Below are positions 34,651 to 42,228 of a DNA stretch of 54,612 bases, piece by piece (within the stretch, counting starts at the first letter, position 1; each line of letters begins with the position of its first letter). The position numbers were made by a program, and so were the translations under genes. The notes under the pieces were generated by a model, which searched no databases, had not been told where the DNA came from, and saw only the letters and a program-made list of their open reading frames with translations. Source of the DNA: CAKUIA01 sp034180465 (GTDB lineage: Bacteria; Verrucomicrobiota; Verrucomicrobiia; Opitutales; Intestinicryptomonadaceae). The stretch spans positions 1-54,612 of the forward strand of contig JAXFOH010000007.1 of NCBI GenBank assembly GCA_034180465.1. The letters are read 5' to 3'.

Positions 34651-34693
34651 TCGTGCAAATTTTGTCTTTTATGTTTCCAAAAATTTTTTGAAT

Positions 34694-35785
34694 TTATTTT
34701 TGCCTTGTTTGGTCGGCAAGCTGTTGGGTTTTTAAGGCAAGCTCCATAGCCATAAACGCCGCCTTTTGCGTGATTGCATTTTCGGTTCGATTAAGAATAT
34801 CGCCAACCAGATTGTCGAAGAAGGGATTTTTTTGCTTCGAGCAATCTATCAATTCTGGGGCTTTGCCGCTAACGCACAAATATAGGCTTTGCTTGGCAAG
34901 GGGTTTGCACAAATCTATGTTGTTACGAAGCTCTATATAACCTTTGTCGCCCACAATAAAAATTCGCGAATCGCCCCAACTCCCCAACTTGTCGGGCGAA
35001 AACCAGTCTACCCTAAGCGAGCACGACACTGAGTTGTCCATAAGCAAAACCGCTTCGCCGAAATCCTCAAACTGAGGGTATTCTTTATGCGAAAAATTTT
35101 CAACCCTCGCGTATTTAACCGTGCCAGAAGTTGCCCCGGAATATGTAAGGAATATGTCGAACTGGTGCGCGCCTATGTCCGTTATAATCCCGCCGAATTT
35201 CTCTTTTTCAAAAAACCATTCGGGGCGGCTTTTTATGTTTAGGTTGTGCGGAGCTAAAATATTTATGCAAACAACTTTGCCTATAGCGCCGCTTTTTACC
35301 AAATTTTCGGCAACCGTGCACGACGCGTTTTCGAACCTTTCGCCAAAATATGGAATATATTTTTTGCCCGTCTTGTTCACAAGGGCTTTCGCCAAATCTA
35401 GCTGCTCGAGCGAAACAACCGCGGGCTTGTCGGCAAAAAAATCCCTACCGCTTTCCATAACGCGTTTTGCAATGTCTATTCTTTGCACGGGCACTATTGC
35501 GCTTGCCACAAGCTTTACGGAATTGTCGGCCAAAATTTCGTCCAAACTTCTTGCCGCCTTTGCGTTTGGGAACTTTTTAAGAAATGCCTTTAGTTTTTTT
35601 GGGTCTTTGTCGTAGGCATATTTGCAAAACGCCCCCGCCCTTTCAAGCCCGGCGGTTTGCCCGTAGATATGCCCGTGGTCCATGCCAACCACCGCAAAAT
35701 TAAATTTGCTATTTTCGGAATCGACCTTGCCGAAAAGCGAAAGGGCAAAAAATATAAATATAAACTTTATTGCAAACTTTGTCAT
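34694..35785 (-). CDS. Exported Gfo/Idh/MocA-family oxidoreductase
   Basis: A 363-residue NAD(P)-dependent oxidoreductase-type protein. Residues 1-24 form a Sec-type signal (FAIKFIFIFFALSLFG). The Rossmann part starts FNFAVVGMDHGH at about 29-40, the EKP-equivalent is ADKPAV, and the C-terminal domain has GGIITDIGAHQFDIFL. Exported members of this family are common in Verrucomicrobia and Planctomycetes and often act on sugars, but a non-Tat signal for a cofactor-binding enzyme is unusual. The substrate cannot be told. It lies 39 bases downstream of mnmA. Confidence 0.82.
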   Translation of the reverse strand: MTKFAIKFIFIFFALSLFGKVDSENSKFNFAVVGMDHGHIYGQTAGLERAGAFCKYAYDKDPKKLKAFLKKFPNAKAARSLDEILADNSVKLVASAIVPVQRIDIAKRVMESGRDFFADKPAVVSLEQLDLAKALVNKTGKKYIPYFGERFENASCTVAENLVKSGAIGKVVCINILAPHNLNIKSRPEWFFEKEKFGGIITDIGAHQFDIFLTYSGATSGTVKYARVENFSHKEYPQFEDFGEAVLLMDNSVSCSLRVDWFSPDKLGSWGDSRIFIVGDKGYIELRNNIDLCKPLAKQSLYLCVSGKAPELIDCSKQKNPFFDNLVGDILNRTENAITQKAAFMAMELALKTQQLADQTRQK

Positions 35786-35824
35786 AATCTTCGCAGAAAG
35801 CCTAACAATTTTTACAAAACATTG

Positions 35825-36907
35825 TCAACGCGAATAGAATGCGCCGCCAAGCAGAACGTTATTGTCGTACAAAGCCAAAACTTGACCTGCCGCCAAAGCC
35901 CTTTGCGTTTGCTCGAACTGCACTTTTGCCCTGCCGTTAGGCAATGGAATGAAATTTATATTCACCATTTCGTCTCTATAGCGCACGCGCCCCTGCAGCT
36001 GGCGTTCGTGTTCTACGGGCTTATTTATCCAGTTAATGCCCTCTACAAAAACTTCGTCTACAAAAAGCGGCGAGTGCAAATTGTCGTCGAAATCAACATA
36101 CAATGTGTTTGTATCGAAGTCTTTGGCCACAACCACATAGCTTTTATTGTCGCGGTTAGAGGGAACGCCTATGCCCTTGCGCTGGCCCAATGTATATTTA
36201 AAAAGCCCAGTATGCCTGCCAACTATTTTATTGTCGGCGTTAACAATGTTGCCCGCGCTTTCCTTTATATGGTACTTCAAAAAATCCTGAATCTTTATTT
36301 TGCCCAAAAAACAAATGCCCTGACTGTCTTTTTTATCCGCATTGGGCAGGCCGTTTAAACGCGCAATTTCGCGCACTTGGCTTTTTAAAATTCCGCCAAT
36401 GGGCATTTCGGCCTTTTGCACTTGCCCCTGAGTCATCATCGACAGAAAGTACGACTGGTCTTTGCCGGGGTCCTCGCCGCAAACAATGTCGCGCGAATTG
36501 TCGGGGTTGTCTACAATGCCCGCATAGTGGCCCGTTGCAACCTTCGAGAACCCGTTTCTTAAGGCGTAGTCCAGGAAAAACCCGAACTTCATTTTGCGGT
36601 TGCACATAACGTCGGGATTCGGCGTTTGCCCAAATTTGTAGCCGTTTACAAGATATTCTACAATCTGTTTGCGGTATTCTTCAATGCAGTCTACAACCTC
36701 GAAATCTATCTTCAAAAAGTCGCAAACTGCCTGTGCCGACTTAATGTCTTCGTGCCACGGACAGTCGCCGAAAACGTCTATGCCCTCTTCGTTCATCCAC
36801 GTTTTCATATAGGCCGCCGAAATATCGTAGCCCTCCTCCTTTAACAAAAGCGCGGCAACTGCGCTGTCTACACCGCCCGACATTGCAACTAATATTTTTT
36901 CGCCCAT
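35825..36907 (-). CDS. mnmA: tRNA 2-thiouridylase
   Basis: A 360-residue enzyme that places the 2-thio group on U34 of tRNAs for Glu, Gln and Lys. The PP-loop SGGVDSAV is at 10-17. The catalytic cysteines are C102 (PNPDVMCNRKMKFG) and C199 (DSQGICFLG), both present. GQTPNPDV and the C-terminal beta barrel (RVRYRDE) are typical. It starts four bases after the MFS gene stop, so the 6S RNA, MFS and mnmA may share a transcript. Confidence 0.95.
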   Translation of the reverse strand: MGEKILVAMSGGVDSAVAALLLKEEGYDISAAYMKTWMNEEGIDVFGDCPWHEDIKSAQAVCDFLKIDFEVVDCIEEYRKQIVEYLVNGYKFGQTPNPDVMCNRKMKFGFFLDYALRNGFSKVATGHYAGIVDNPDNSRDIVCGEDPGKDQSYFLSMMTQGQVQKAEMPIGGILKSQVREIARLNGLPNADKKDSQGICFLGKIKIQDFLKYHIKESAGNIVNADNKIVGRHTGLFKYTLGQRKGIGVPSNRDNKSYVVVAKDFDTNTLYVDFDDNLHSPLFVDEVFVEGINWINKPVEHERQLQGRVRYRDEMVNINFIPLPNGRAKVQFEQTQRALAAGQVLALYDNNVLLGGAFYSR

Positions 36908-36911
36908 AAAA

Positions 36912-38177
36912 CTATTTTCGGCATTTTAAAGTTTTTAAATATTTGTATGCTGGAATAAGCGAGGCAAATGAAACCAGAGTGCAAAGCATTATCCAAATAA
37001 AAAAGTTTTTGTAGCCAAAAAGCTCCTGCAAATAGCCCGCAAAGTTGCCGGGCAGCATATAGCCTATTGCCATAAAGGCCGTAAGCAACGCGTATTGCGA
37101 AGTTTTGTTTTTGCCAGTGGCGGCCTGCAAAAGAAACGCCATATACCCCGCAAAACCAAAACCGTAGCCAAACTGCTCTGCCGAAACAAACGCCGTTGCC
37201 TGCAACGACGAAACCGCAGGCATTATCGACATAATCAAATATACAATATTAGGTAAATTTATCGCCAACGCCATATACCAAAGAGTGCTGCGCAAACCGC
37301 ACTTTGCAATAAGCATTCCGCCCAAAATGGAACCTACAAAAAGGCATATTGTGCCTATTGTGCCGTATAACAAGCCGACGTTTTCCAACGGCAATTCAAG
37401 TCCGCCTGCTGAAATTTCGGCAATCAAAAAAGGCTGCGAAATTTTTACCAACTGCGCCTCGGCAAATCTGTATAAAAGCACAAAAAGCAGAATGTTCGCA
37501 ATATGGGGGTTTGCAAAAAATTCTCCGAATACAGACAATATACTTTTGTTTGATTGAGCCGAAAATTTGCCGTTTTCAACCTGCGGCAAAAATGCGCGCA
37601 TTGCGCCCCACATACAAAGCGTTATAACGCCGCACAACGCAAAAGCGCAGCCCCAAGCCTGCGGTTTGTCGAAACTAAAACGGCTAATTAAAATACCCGC
37701 AAAGCCAACCAAAACGCCCTGCGCAAAAACCGCCGCAATTTTGTAGAACGCGCTTCTTAGCCCCACATAAAACGCCTGCTTTTGCGTATTTAACGCCAAA
37801 ATATAAAAGCCGTCGGTGCTGATGTCGTAGGTGGCGCTGGTAAATGCCAAAAGCCAAAAAAGCAAAGCGGTTATTGCCACAAAAAATTCGCTTAAACACG
37901 CCAAAGCCAAAGCCCCAAAAATTGCGAACATTGCAAACGCGCATTTAAGTACCCAGTTGCGCTTGGTAGAGCGGGTGTCTACAACGGGTGCCCATAAAGC
38001 TTTAACGCACCACGGCAAATATATCAGCGATGTAATTAGCGAAGCCAAGCCGAGACCCACGCCCATAGACGAGTAAAACAGCATTGCAATTCCCGCGCAA
38101 ACCGCGTTGGGCAGTCCTTCAACAAAATAGGCGGCCGCTATCCATATTATATCTGGGTTATTTCTATTGTCGGGCAT
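36912..38177 (-). CDS. AmpG-like MFS transporter
   Basis: A 421-residue carrier with about 12 membrane helices. The N-terminus DIIWIAAAYFVEGLPNAV and following SLIYLPWCVKALWAPVVDT match the AmpG/PAT branch of the major facilitator superfamily, which in enterobacteria imports muropeptides for cell-wall recycling. Later QLVKISQPFLIAEI and GLLYGTIGTICLFVGSILGGML also fit. The substrate here is inferred, not proven. The ATG at 38177 is 14 bases after the end of the 6S RNA, and no free-standing SD exists; AGAG inside the RNA end is the nearest purine stretch. Confidence 0.8.
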   Translation of the reverse strand: MPDNRNNPDIIWIAAAYFVEGLPNAVCAGIAMLFYSSMGVGLGLASLITSLIYLPWCVKALWAPVVDTRSTKRNWVLKCAFAMFAIFGALALACLSEFFVAITALLFWLLAFTSATYDISTDGFYILALNTQKQAFYVGLRSAFYKIAAVFAQGVLVGFAGILISRFSFDKPQAWGCAFALCGVITLCMWGAMRAFLPQVENGKFSAQSNKSILSVFGEFFANPHIANILLFVLLYRFAEAQLVKISQPFLIAEISAGGLELPLENVGLLYGTIGTICLFVGSILGGMLIAKCGLRSTLWYMALAINLPNIVYLIMSIMPAVSSLQATAFVSAEQFGYGFGFAGYMAFLLQAATGKNKTSQYALLTAFMAIGYMLPGNFAGYLQELFGYKNFFIWIMLCTLVSFASLIPAYKYLKTLKCRK

Positions 38178-38191
38178 TGCAAAATAATAAG

Positions 38192-38376
38192 GCTCTGCAT
38201 TGGCGCCGTCTTGTTAGATTGCTTGGCATCTACCTTCAACTGCAAAGTGGGTGCTTCAACAGCGGTTTTTGCCTTCCGTTCGAAGACGGCCTGACAGCCG
38301 CCACCGTTGGTCGAGCTCCCATATAATATTTCATTAAGGTGGAGAAGCGGTTAAATAGTTTCGGACACCGCAGAGC
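38192..38376 (-). ncRNA. ssrS: 6S RNA
   Basis: A 185-base minus-strand RNA with the 6S architecture. The ends pair perfectly: GCTCTGC with GCAGAGC, then GGTGTC with GGCGCC after an AAT bulge. The 5' end CTGCGGTGTC resembles the usual 6S start. Inside, ACCTT/AAGGT closes a large bubble (about 15 and 12 unpaired bases), then GGGAGCTC pairs with GAAGCACCC, and CGGTGGCGG pairs with CCGCTGTTG to form the upper arm, ending in CCGTCTTCGAACGG. 6S RNA mimics an open promoter, binds housekeeping RNA polymerase and damps transcription in stationary phase. A weak promoter (TTGAAA, 19 bases, CATAAA) lies just upstream. Confidence 0.85.
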
Positions 38377-38650
38377 TATGGTTTATGCTTGCAAAACAAA
38401 CGTTTTTTTCAAGCAAAAACTAAATTTATAAAAAAGAAATCTACCAAATGCCTTTTTTAATTTTTCATAAAATTTTGCACAACATAACGATAATCAAAAA
38501 ATTGGGGCAAAAACGCGCTTTTATTCAAAACAATATTCTTTCTGTAAGCCTTTTTCCCCTTGGCTGCTCTATACATAGCAAATCGCATTCTCAAAAAAAG
38601 TGAAAAACACGCCCTATTTACGCTCTTTGCATAAATTAAACAAAACACAA
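38377..38650. other. A/T-rich stretch without a gene, upstream of 6S RNA
   Basis: About 270 bases between the 6S RNA 5' end and the rpsJ terminator. Both strands show only short, compositionally random reading frames. The part next to 38377 must hold the 6S promoter; I see nothing else. Confidence 0.6.
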
Positions 38651-38679
38651 AAAAAAGCCCCTAAAAAGGGGCTTTTTGT
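38650..38679. terminator. Terminator of the str operon after rpsJ
   Basis: AAAAAGCCCC, loop TAAAAA, GGGGCTTTTT. This strong hairpin follows rpsJ by about 20 bases on the minus strand and ends the str operon there. Confidence 0.88.
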
Positions 38680-38697
38680 TATTCCATAAATAGATAA

Positions 38698-39003
38698 CTA
38701 GACGTTAATTGTTATGTCTACGCCAGCGGGCAAGTTAAGCTTTTTAAGCTCATCTACCGTATTGGAAGTAGGTTCGATAATGTCTATTAATCTTTTGTGT
38801 GTGCGAAGCTCAAACTGCTCCATGCTCTTCTTGTTGACGTGGGCCGAACGGTTAACCGACCAGCGTTCGATGCGAGTAGGCAGCGGTACAGGACCCGATA
38901 CCATCGCGCCCGTACGTTTTGCTGTTTCAACTATGTCGCCGGCGCTTTGGTCTACCGAACGAAAATCATAGCCCTTCAACTTTATTCTAATTCTTTGTGC
39001 CAT
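38698..39003 (-). CDS. rpsJ: 30S ribosomal protein S10
   Basis: A 101-residue S10 (also NusE, a partner of NusG and NusB in antitermination). The sequence opens QRIRIKLKGYDFRSVDQSA and includes GPVPLPTRIERWSVNRSAHVNKKS and RTHKRLIDI, all standard. It follows fusA by 28 bases and is directly followed by a terminator, so it is separated from the rplC-rplD part of the S10 operon. I recall the same placement in chlamydiae. Confidence 0.97.
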   Translation of the reverse strand: MAQRIRIKLKGYDFRSVDQSAGDIVETAKRTGAMVSGPVPLPTRIERWSVNRSAHVNKKSMEQFELRTHKRLIDIIEPTSNTVDELKKLNLPAGVDITINV

Positions 39004-39031
39004 TTTTTAGCTTTTCTTTATTTTGAAATTA

Positions 39032-41188
39032 TTACCTTGCAGCCTTCTTCGAAGCGCCTTCGACAACCTGCTTTAGAACTGCAGCCGGAACTTGTTCAAA
39101 GTGGCTCGGTTCCATAGAGTACGAAGCTCTGCCGCTGGAAAGCGAACGAACATCTGTTGCATAACCGAACATGGTTTCCAAGGGAACGAAAGCGTTGATT
39201 GTGCAAACATTGCCTTTGGTTTCCATACCCTGAATTTGACCACGGCGGCGGTTCAAGTCGCCCATAATATCGCCTTGGTATTCTTCGGGGGTTACAACTT
39301 CAACCTTCATAACGGGTTCCAAAAGAATGGGATTTGCCTTGGCCATAGCATCTTTAAATGCAAAGATACCGGCCATTTTAAACGCCATTTCCGAAGAGTC
39401 AACTTCGTGGAAGGAACCGAATACCAAGTGTACGTTAACGTCCACTACGGGGTAACCGGCAATAACACCGTTAAGCATAGCTTCTTTGATACCGTCTTCT
39501 GTGGGCTTGATGTATTCTTTGGGAATTACGCCGCCAACGATTTCGTTGAAGAAATGGTAGCCTTTGCCCTTTTCGGAAGGTTCGATTTTAATTTCGGCAT
39601 GCCCGTATTGACCACGACCACCGCTCTGACGAATGAATTTGCCAACGCCGTCGGCGGGAGCCGTGATTGTTTCGCGGTAGGCGATTTGGGGCTTACCCGA
39701 ATCGGCCTCAACCTTAAATTCTCTGAACAGACGGTCGCGGATGATGTCGAGGTGCAACTCGCCCATACCAGCAATAAGGGTTTGCCCCGTTTCTTGGTCG
39801 GTCTTTACAACGAAAGTCGGGTCTTCTTCCGACAACCTTGCCAAAGCCAACGAAAGCTTTTCCTGGTCGGCCTTCGATTTCGGTTCGATGCTCATTGCAA
39901 TAACCGGATCGGGGAATGTCGGGGGTTCCAAACGAACTTCGTGCTCTCTGTCGCACAATGTGTCGCCTGTGCTGATATCTTTTGCGCCGATGATTGCACA
40001 AATAGAGCCCGAATATGCTTCTTCGAGGTCTACACGCTGGTCGGCCTTCATCAATACCAAGCGGGAAATACGTTCTGTTTTGCGCGTGCGCGGGTTGTAA
40101 AGGGTCATACCCTTCTTTATGCAACCGCTGTATACACGGATAAATACCAATTTACCAATGAACGGGTCGCTCCACAATTTGAATGCCAAAGCTGTGGGAG
40201 CAGCAAAGTCGTCGGCAACAATTTCCTTCGAGGGAGCGTCTTCGTCTTCGTCGGAGAAAGCCTTAATCGGAGGAACGTCTAAGGGGCTGGGCAAATAGTC
40301 TACAACCGAGTCGAGCAGCATTTGAACGCCCTTGTTTTTGAACGCCGAGCCGGGAATTACGCCTACAAATTCGCGAGTCATTGTAGCTTTACGAACACCA
40401 AGCCTCAATTCGTTGGCAGTAAAGTCTTCGCTGCCTTCGAGAAATTTTTCCATAATGGCGTCGTCGAAGTCTGCAATGCCTTCGATAAGACCGCGGCGAT
40501 ATTCTTCGGCTTTTTCTTTGTATTCGGCGGGGATTTCTACAACGTCGTACTTAACGCCGTTGGGGTCAGCTTCGTCGTATATATAAGCCTTCATTTCGAT
40601 AAGGTCTATCAAGCCCTTAAAGTCGGCTTCGGCACCTATCGGCAAATACAAAGGATGGGGGTTGCCCCTTAACTTGTTCTTAATATCTTCAACTGCACCG
40701 TAAAAGTCCGCACCAGTTCTATCCATCTTGTTGATGAAAGCAATGCGGGGAACGTGGTATTTGTTCATCTGACGCCATACGGTTTCCGACTGGGGCTGTA
40801 CGCCTGCAACCGAGCAGAATACTGCAACGGCACCGTCGAGAACACGCAACGAACGTTCTACTTCGGCTGTAAAGTCAACGTGTCCGGGGGTGTCGATAAG
40901 ATTGATTTGGTGTTCGATACCAGCAAAAGGACCGTCTTTTGTTTTCCACGAGCAGGAAATAGCCGAGGAAGTAATTGTAATACCGCGTTCGCGTTCCTGT
41001 TCCATCCAGTCGGTTACCGCCGTACCTTCGTGAACTTCGCCGATTTTGTGAACTACGCCCGAGTAGAACAATATACGTTCAGAACATGTGGTTTTACCCG
41101 CGTCGATGTGGGCGGATATACCGATGTTGCGCGTATATTCCAAAGGCTTTGGCCTGTTGGGAGAATTTTTTTCTGATAAATTAGCCAT
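39032..41188 (-). CDS. fusA: Elongation factor G
   Basis: A 718-residue translocation GTPase. G1 AHIDAGKTT at 26-34, switch regions with RGITITSSA, G3 DTPGHVDF, G4 NKMD, then domains II-V ending in the GYATDVRSLSSGRASYSMEP and HFEQVP segments. Length is slightly above 700 as usual. The second domain IV tip and catalytic histidine in the G domain are present. It lies between rpsG and rpsJ in the str operon. No clear SD precedes the ATG at 41188. Confidence 0.97.
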   Translation of the reverse strand: MANLSEKNSPNRPKPLEYTRNIGISAHIDAGKTTCSERILFYSGVVHKIGEVHEGTAVTDWMEQERERGITITSSAISCSWKTKDGPFAGIEHQINLIDTPGHVDFTAEVERSLRVLDGAVAVFCSVAGVQPQSETVWRQMNKYHVPRIAFINKMDRTGADFYGAVEDIKNKLRGNPHPLYLPIGAEADFKGLIDLIEMKAYIYDEADPNGVKYDVVEIPAEYKEKAEEYRRGLIEGIADFDDAIMEKFLEGSEDFTANELRLGVRKATMTREFVGVIPGSAFKNKGVQMLLDSVVDYLPSPLDVPPIKAFSDEDEDAPSKEIVADDFAAPTALAFKLWSDPFIGKLVFIRVYSGCIKKGMTLYNPRTRKTERISRLVLMKADQRVDLEEAYSGSICAIIGAKDISTGDTLCDREHEVRLEPPTFPDPVIAMSIEPKSKADQEKLSLALARLSEEDPTFVVKTDQETGQTLIAGMGELHLDIIRDRLFREFKVEADSGKPQIAYRETITAPADGVGKFIRQSGGRGQYGHAEIKIEPSEKGKGYHFFNEIVGGVIPKEYIKPTEDGIKEAMLNGVIAGYPVVDVNVHLVFGSFHEVDSSEMAFKMAGIFAFKDAMAKANPILLEPVMKVEVVTPEEYQGDIMGDLNRRRGQIQGMETKGNVCTINAFVPLETMFGYATDVRSLSSGRASYSMEPSHFEQVPAAVLKQVVEGASKKAAR

Positions 41189-41210
41189 ATTATTACAGGT
41201 CGTTTAGTTG

Positions 41211-41681
41211 TTACCAACGCAAGTGCGCAAAGGCCTTGTTTGCCTGCGCCATTTTGTGAACGTCTTCGCGCTTTTTAACAACCGTGCCCGTGTTGTTGTA
41301 TGCGTCTACAATTTCCGAAGCCAAAGCGTCGGCCATGGGAAGCTTTTTGCCCTTTGCCGCGGCAATCAACCACCTGAAGGCCAAAGTTTGCTGGCGTTCG
41401 TAGGGAATTTCTACGGGAACTTGATATGTTGCGCCGCCAACTCTTCTGCTCTTAACTTCTACCTTGGGGCGAATGTTTTCGAGTGCGCCCAACATCAAAT
41501 CGATGGGATCGCCCTTTTCGAGCTTTTCGCTAACTTTTTCGATAGCTCCATAAACGATACGTTCGGCGGTGGACTTTTTGCCCCTCTCCATAACCATATT
41601 TATAAGGTGGCTAACCAATGTGCTCTTAAAACGAGAATCGGGAGTGCGTTCCCTTTTTACTGCTCTGTGTCTGCGTGACAT
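41211..41681 (-). CDS. rpsG: 30S ribosomal protein S7
   Basis: A 156-residue S7, which nucleates the 30S head and contacts E-site tRNA. Conserved LINMVMERGKKSTAERIVYGA, NIRPKVEVKSRRVGGATYQVPVE and AFRWLI segments are visible. AAGGA about ten bases before the ATG serves as SD. It lies 24 bases after rpsL and 22 before fusA. Confidence 0.97.
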   Translation of the reverse strand: MSRRHRAVKRERTPDSRFKSTLVSHLINMVMERGKKSTAERIVYGAIEKVSEKLEKGDPIDLMLGALENIRPKVEVKSRRVGGATYQVPVEIPYERQQTLAFRWLIAAAKGKKLPMADALASEIVDAYNNTGTVVKKREDVHKMAQANKAFAHLRW

Positions 41682-41705
41682 TTTTTAATCCTTAGTTAAA
41701 TTCAA

Positions 41706-42089
41706 TTATTTCTTGGCCGCCTTGGGACGCTTTACACCGTACTTGGAACGGCTGCGACGACGTTTTTCTACGCCGACTGCGTCGAGCGTACCGCGAACAA
41801 TGTGATAACGAACACCGGGCAAGTCTTTTACACGACCACCGCGCAAAAGAACAACGCTGTGTTCCTGCAAATTGTGACCTTCGTCGGGTATGTATGCGAT
41901 TACTTCGTAACCCGTTGTTAAACGAACTTTCGCCACCTTACGAATAGCCGAATTAGGCTTTTTAGGTGTACGGGTCATTACCTGTACACATACGCCGCGG
42001 CGGAAAGGCGATTCTTTCAGCGCAGGCGCTTTGCTCTTGGCTTTTGCCAACGTACGTGGCTTGCGAACTAACTGATTTATTGTAGGCAT
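41706..42089 (-). CDS. rpsL: 30S ribosomal protein S12
   Basis: A 127-residue S12 of the decoding centre. It begins MPTINQLVRKPR and includes CVQVMTRTPKKPNSAIRK with K43 and K44, the lysines whose change gives streptomycin resistance elsewhere, and VKDLPGVRYHIVRG. The sequence is thus the sensitive type at these sites. It is the first gene of the str operon, after the rpoC terminator; no SD is visible before the ATG. Confidence 0.97.
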   Translation of the reverse strand: MPTINQLVRKPRTLAKAKSKAPALKESPFRRGVCVQVMTRTPKKPNSAIRKVAKVRLTTGYEVIAYIPDEGHNLQEHSVVLLRGGRVKDLPGVRYHIVRGTLDAVGVEKRRRSRSKYGVKRPKAAKK

Positions 42090-42167
42090 ATTGTCTATTT
42101 TATGGAATAAAGAATTTGTAAGTTATGTTTTATAACGCTTTTTGCAAGTATTATTTTCAATTTTTAA

Positions 42168-42208
42168 CAAAAAGTCGCAAGGGACATTCGCAACTAAAGC
42201 CCCTCGCG
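42168..42208 (-). terminator. Terminator between rpoC and rpsL
   Basis: Minus strand CGCGAGGG (42208-42201) pairs with CCCTTGCG (42183-42176) and is followed by ACTTTTTGTT. It separates the rpoBC and str transcripts; the remaining bases 42090-42167 must hold the rpsL promoter (TTGAAA and TTATAA-like boxes occur but spacing is poor). Confidence 0.7.
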
Positions 42209-42228
42209 GCGAAAATTTTTCGGTTATT

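Noticed and set aside
38457..38648. A 63-codon minus-strand frame in the 6S-rpsJ gap
   Set aside because: No SD, no recognisable domain, odd composition (many Arg/Lys/Phe from A/T-rich DNA), and it covers the likely promoter region.
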